Shown here piece after piece: positions 30,548 to 32,183 of a stretch of 32,183 nucleotides of DNA (its first letter is position 1; each line of letters starts with the position of its first letter). Source of the DNA: Acidimicrobiaceae bacterium (GTDB lineage Bacteria > Actinomycetota > Acidimicrobiia > Acidimicrobiales > RAAP-2); assembly GCA_003152015.1 (NCBI GenBank), contig PLZF01000103.1:1-32183 (forward strand), in the 5' to 3' direction. The notes under the pieces are model-generated. The model saw nothing but the letters and a program-made list of their open reading frames with translations. It had not been told where the DNA came from and made no database searches. A program made the position numbers and the translations under genes.

Positions 30548-31165
30548 TTAGTTCGTCTTGCCGCCACGCCTGCCTTGGGTGGATGCAGTGAAGCCGGCCA
30601 CGAGTGCGGTGAGGGCGTCTCGCCAGACCCGCTCTTCCTCTCCAGGTGTCATGTGTGAGCGCAGTTCGACCGCCGCCAGTCCCTCGCAGAGCGCGTGAAA
30701 CTCCAGGGCGGCCTCGTGCACGCTGCGGCGGCCGAGAAGCCCGGACTGCTGTGCACGCGTCACCCGGGCCTCAAGACCGGTGAAGGCCTCAGCTGGGGCG
30801 GGACCGAACTCGCTTCGCAGCGGAGGCAGGGCGAGCTGCATCCCGATGTTGAATAGGGAAGGATGCCCGATGGCAAAGCGGCGGAAGACGGTGATGCCAG
30901 CTTCGACGAGGTCGCCGGCAGGGTCGTCGGTCATCGGCAGTGCTGCGATAGCTGCGCCCAGCATCTCGAAAGCTCGCGTCCCGAGGGCGACGACTAAGCC
31001 GTGTTTGGAGCCAAAGAGGCTGTAGACGGCACGAGTGGTGGTCCCGACCTCGTCTGCCACCCCGCGAACTGACAGGGCGTCCAGACCGGCCACACCGACG
31101 ATCCGTTCGGCCGCCTCGAGAAGGGAGACCGCTGTGCGCTCGTCGTGTTCCCTTGGCCTACCCAT
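30548..31165 (-). CDS. TetR-family transcriptional repressor
   Basis: A 205-residue regulator. The N-terminal HTH is complete: RTAVSLLEAAERIVGVAGLDALSVRGVADEVGTTTRAVYSLFGSKHGLV. The C-terminal ligand-binding domain is of the WHG type seen in many actinobacterial TetR proteins (IGHPSLFNIGMQLA ... ALEFHALCEGLAAVELR). I took the ATG at 31165 (MGRPREHDERT); another ATG nine bases upstream is possible and neither has a Shine-Dalgarno. It is divergent from an alpha/beta hydrolase with a 23-bp dyad between them, so it most likely represses both itself and the hydrolase. Confidence 0.9.
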   Translation of the reverse strand: MGRPREHDERTAVSLLEAAERIVGVAGLDALSVRGVADEVGTTTRAVYSLFGSKHGLVVALGTRAFEMLGAAIAALPMTDDPAGDLVEAGITVFRRFAIGHPSLFNIGMQLALPPLRSEFGPAPAEAFTGLEARVTRAQQSGLLGRRSVHEAALEFHALCEGLAAVELRSHMTPGEEERVWRDALTALVAGFTASTQGRRGGKTN

Positions 31166-31188
31166 GCACAGCATGGTAGCGTCACGTT

Positions 31189-31211
31189 GTTACGATACAC
31201 TGTGATGTAAC
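31189..31211. promoter_or_regulatory. TetR-type dyad operator
   Basis: A 23-bp interrupted palindrome of the form GTTAC-N3-ACA-C-TGT-N3-GTAAC is centred at 31200 between divergent tetR and hydrolase genes. Outer arms of five bases and inner arms of three match perfectly. TACGAT-type -10 sequences fall inside it, so binding would block transcription. Confidence 0.7.
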
Positions 31212-31236
31212 CGCTGAAGCCGAAAGGGGCTGGGGT

Positions 31237-32079
31237 ATGGGGACGGCTCATCCAGGCGAGAACACCATTCGGGGCCAAAAGCACGAGCACCGGCAAGTCA
31301 GGACGCTGGCCGGCCTCGCCGCCGACGACTACGGCGAGACTGATCAGCGCCCCCCGCTGGTTCTGCTCCACGGTCTGAGCTTCGATCGCCGCATGTGGGG
31401 GCCGGTGTTGGATGAGCTGGGCCGAGTCGACCCCGGTCGTCGGGTCGTGACGTTCGACCTTCCCGGTCACGGTGAGTCCGCCGCTTGGCCCTCCTACGAC
31501 GTCGAGAGCGTCGCCGACGGCGTGAACCGGGCCGTCCAAGAGGCGGGGTTGGAATCGCCCGTGATCGTCGGGCACTCCATAGCCGGGGTCATCGCCACGG
31601 TCTATGCCGCCAAGTACCCGACCCGCGGCATCGTCAATGTCGACCAGTCCCTCCAAGTCGCCCCGTTCGCGGGCCTCGTACGATCCCTCGCCGACAAGCT
31701 CCGAGGTCCAGGCTTCCCCGCCGTCTGGGAGATGTTCGTCGCCAGCATGCACATCGAGTTGCTACCTGAGAGCGCACAACGCCTGGTCCGCTCAACCTGC
31801 AACCCGCGCCAAGACCTTGTCCTCGGCTATTGGCTCGAAGTTCTCGAACGGCCCATCGAAGAGCTGACCGACCTCGCGAACGCTTGGCTGATAGCGCTGC
31901 GAGCCTCCGGCGTGCCGTACCTCTTTATCGCCGGCGCTGACCTTGAGCCCACTTATCAGCGGTGGCTAAGCGAGATGGTCCCCCAAGCCACCGTTGCCGT
32001 CTGGCCCGCAAGCAGTCACTTCCCGCACCTCGCGCATCCCGGCCGCTGTGCCGAAAGCCTCGCCGTCACAGGCCGATAG
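31237..32079 (+). CDS. Alpha/beta hydrolase
   Basis: A 280-residue alpha/beta-hydrolase. The oxyanion strand is LVLLHGLSFDRRMWGPVL (41-58), followed by VVTFDLPGHGES (70-81), the nucleophile elbow VGHSIAG (111-117, Ser114), the acid Asp235 in FIAGADLEP and the base His261 in ASSHFPHLAHP. The elbow is G-H-S-I-A rather than GxSxG; Ala is tolerated by the fold. The first 35 residues precede the fold and are hydrophilic, so a later start is possible, but AAAGGGG lies about 9 bases before the ATG at 31237. Substrate unknown; esterase, lactonase or C-C hydrolase are all possible. The remaining 104 bases of the window after it hold nothing I can support. Confidence 0.88.
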   Translation: MGTAHPGENTIRGQKHEHRQVRTLAGLAADDYGETDQRPPLVLLHGLSFDRRMWGPVLDELGRVDPGRRVVTFDLPGHGESAAWPSYDVESVADGVNRAVQEAGLESPVIVGHSIAGVIATVYAAKYPTRGIVNVDQSLQVAPFAGLVRSLADKLRGPGFPAVWEMFVASMHIELLPESAQRLVRSTCNPRQDLVLGYWLEVLERPIEELTDLANAWLIALRASGVPYLFIAGADLEPTYQRWLSEMVPQATVAVWPASSHFPHLAHPGRCAESLAVTGR

Positions 32080-32183
32080 CCGGTTCAAGCTCCGCGGCAG
32101 AACATCGACGGTCTCCACCCGCATGGAACGCGCCCGCCGCCACAAGAAGGGCACCGACTCGGCGTTATATGGGTGATCCGTGT

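Noticed and set aside
1-32183. CRISPR arrays, insertion sequences, prophage genes or a biosynthetic cluster
   Set aside because: No direct-repeat/spacer array, transposase, integrase, phage structural gene or modular synthase is seen; the only repeats are the short tandem ones listed.

Overview
The window is a stretch of high-GC chromosome from an actinobacterium. Evidence for this is a CarD-type regulator, a SigR/SigH-type sigma factor with a zinc anti-sigma factor, ClpC, a DUF2520 protein beside panC, and many GTG starts and four-base ATGA/GTGA overlaps. From memory, the core gene order is a compact version of the Mycobacterium tuberculosis Rv3579c-Rv3626c region (rlmB-like, ispF, ispD, carD, radA, disA, clpC1, coaX, panD, panC, DUF2520, folK, folB, folP, folE, hpt, tilS, metallopeptidase). 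The insertion of nadB/nadC, the two-gene ergothioneine locus and the small Cys-bracketed secreted protein suggest a deep-branching group such as Acidimicrobiia; that placement is inference.

Layout. 1-3313 is loosely packed: a small unknown protein, a HAD phosphatase, an unknown actinobacterial-type protein, a MaoC-fold protein lacking the usual catalytic Asp, and a 676-base repeat-bearing spacer with a possible tRNA 3'-half relic. 3216-5603 holds egtB-egtD (ergothioneine) behind a small overlapping upstream ORF. 5623-7357 holds a divergent pair, a flavin disulfide oxidoreductase and a DUF427 protein.

7377-12756 (minus strand) is radA-disA followed by carD-ispD-ispF-rlmB: DNA repair, c-di-AMP synthesis, RNA polymerase control, isoprenoid precursors and 23S rRNA methylation. 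ispD has no ATG/GTG/TTG start that preserves its nucleotide loop and probably starts at a CTG overlapping the carD stop. 12850-13355 holds a PIN-domain toxin-like gene preceded only by a 35-codon antitoxin-like remnant that abuts the clpC terminator. clpC (minus) and a long-chain prenyl diphosphate synthase (plus) diverge from 16014-16131. A strong shared hairpin separates the synthase from a small secreted protein.

17806-29113 is the main feature: about 11.3 kb of tightly packed minus-strand genes in the order metallopeptidase, tilS, hpt, folE, folP, pseudophosphatase-like gene, folB, folK, DUF2520, panC, panD, nadB, nadC, coaX. It joins tetrahydrofolate, pantothenate/CoA and NAD synthesis, and two enzymes (PanD, NadB) consume L-aspartate. 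The unnamed gene between folP and folB looks like a tyrosine/dual-specificity phosphatase whose catalytic Cys is Gln (HQX5R); it is the best candidate here for something undescribed. Upstream lie a redox sigma/anti-sigma pair, then an accessory TetR / alpha-beta hydrolase divergent pair with a clear 23-bp dyad operator.
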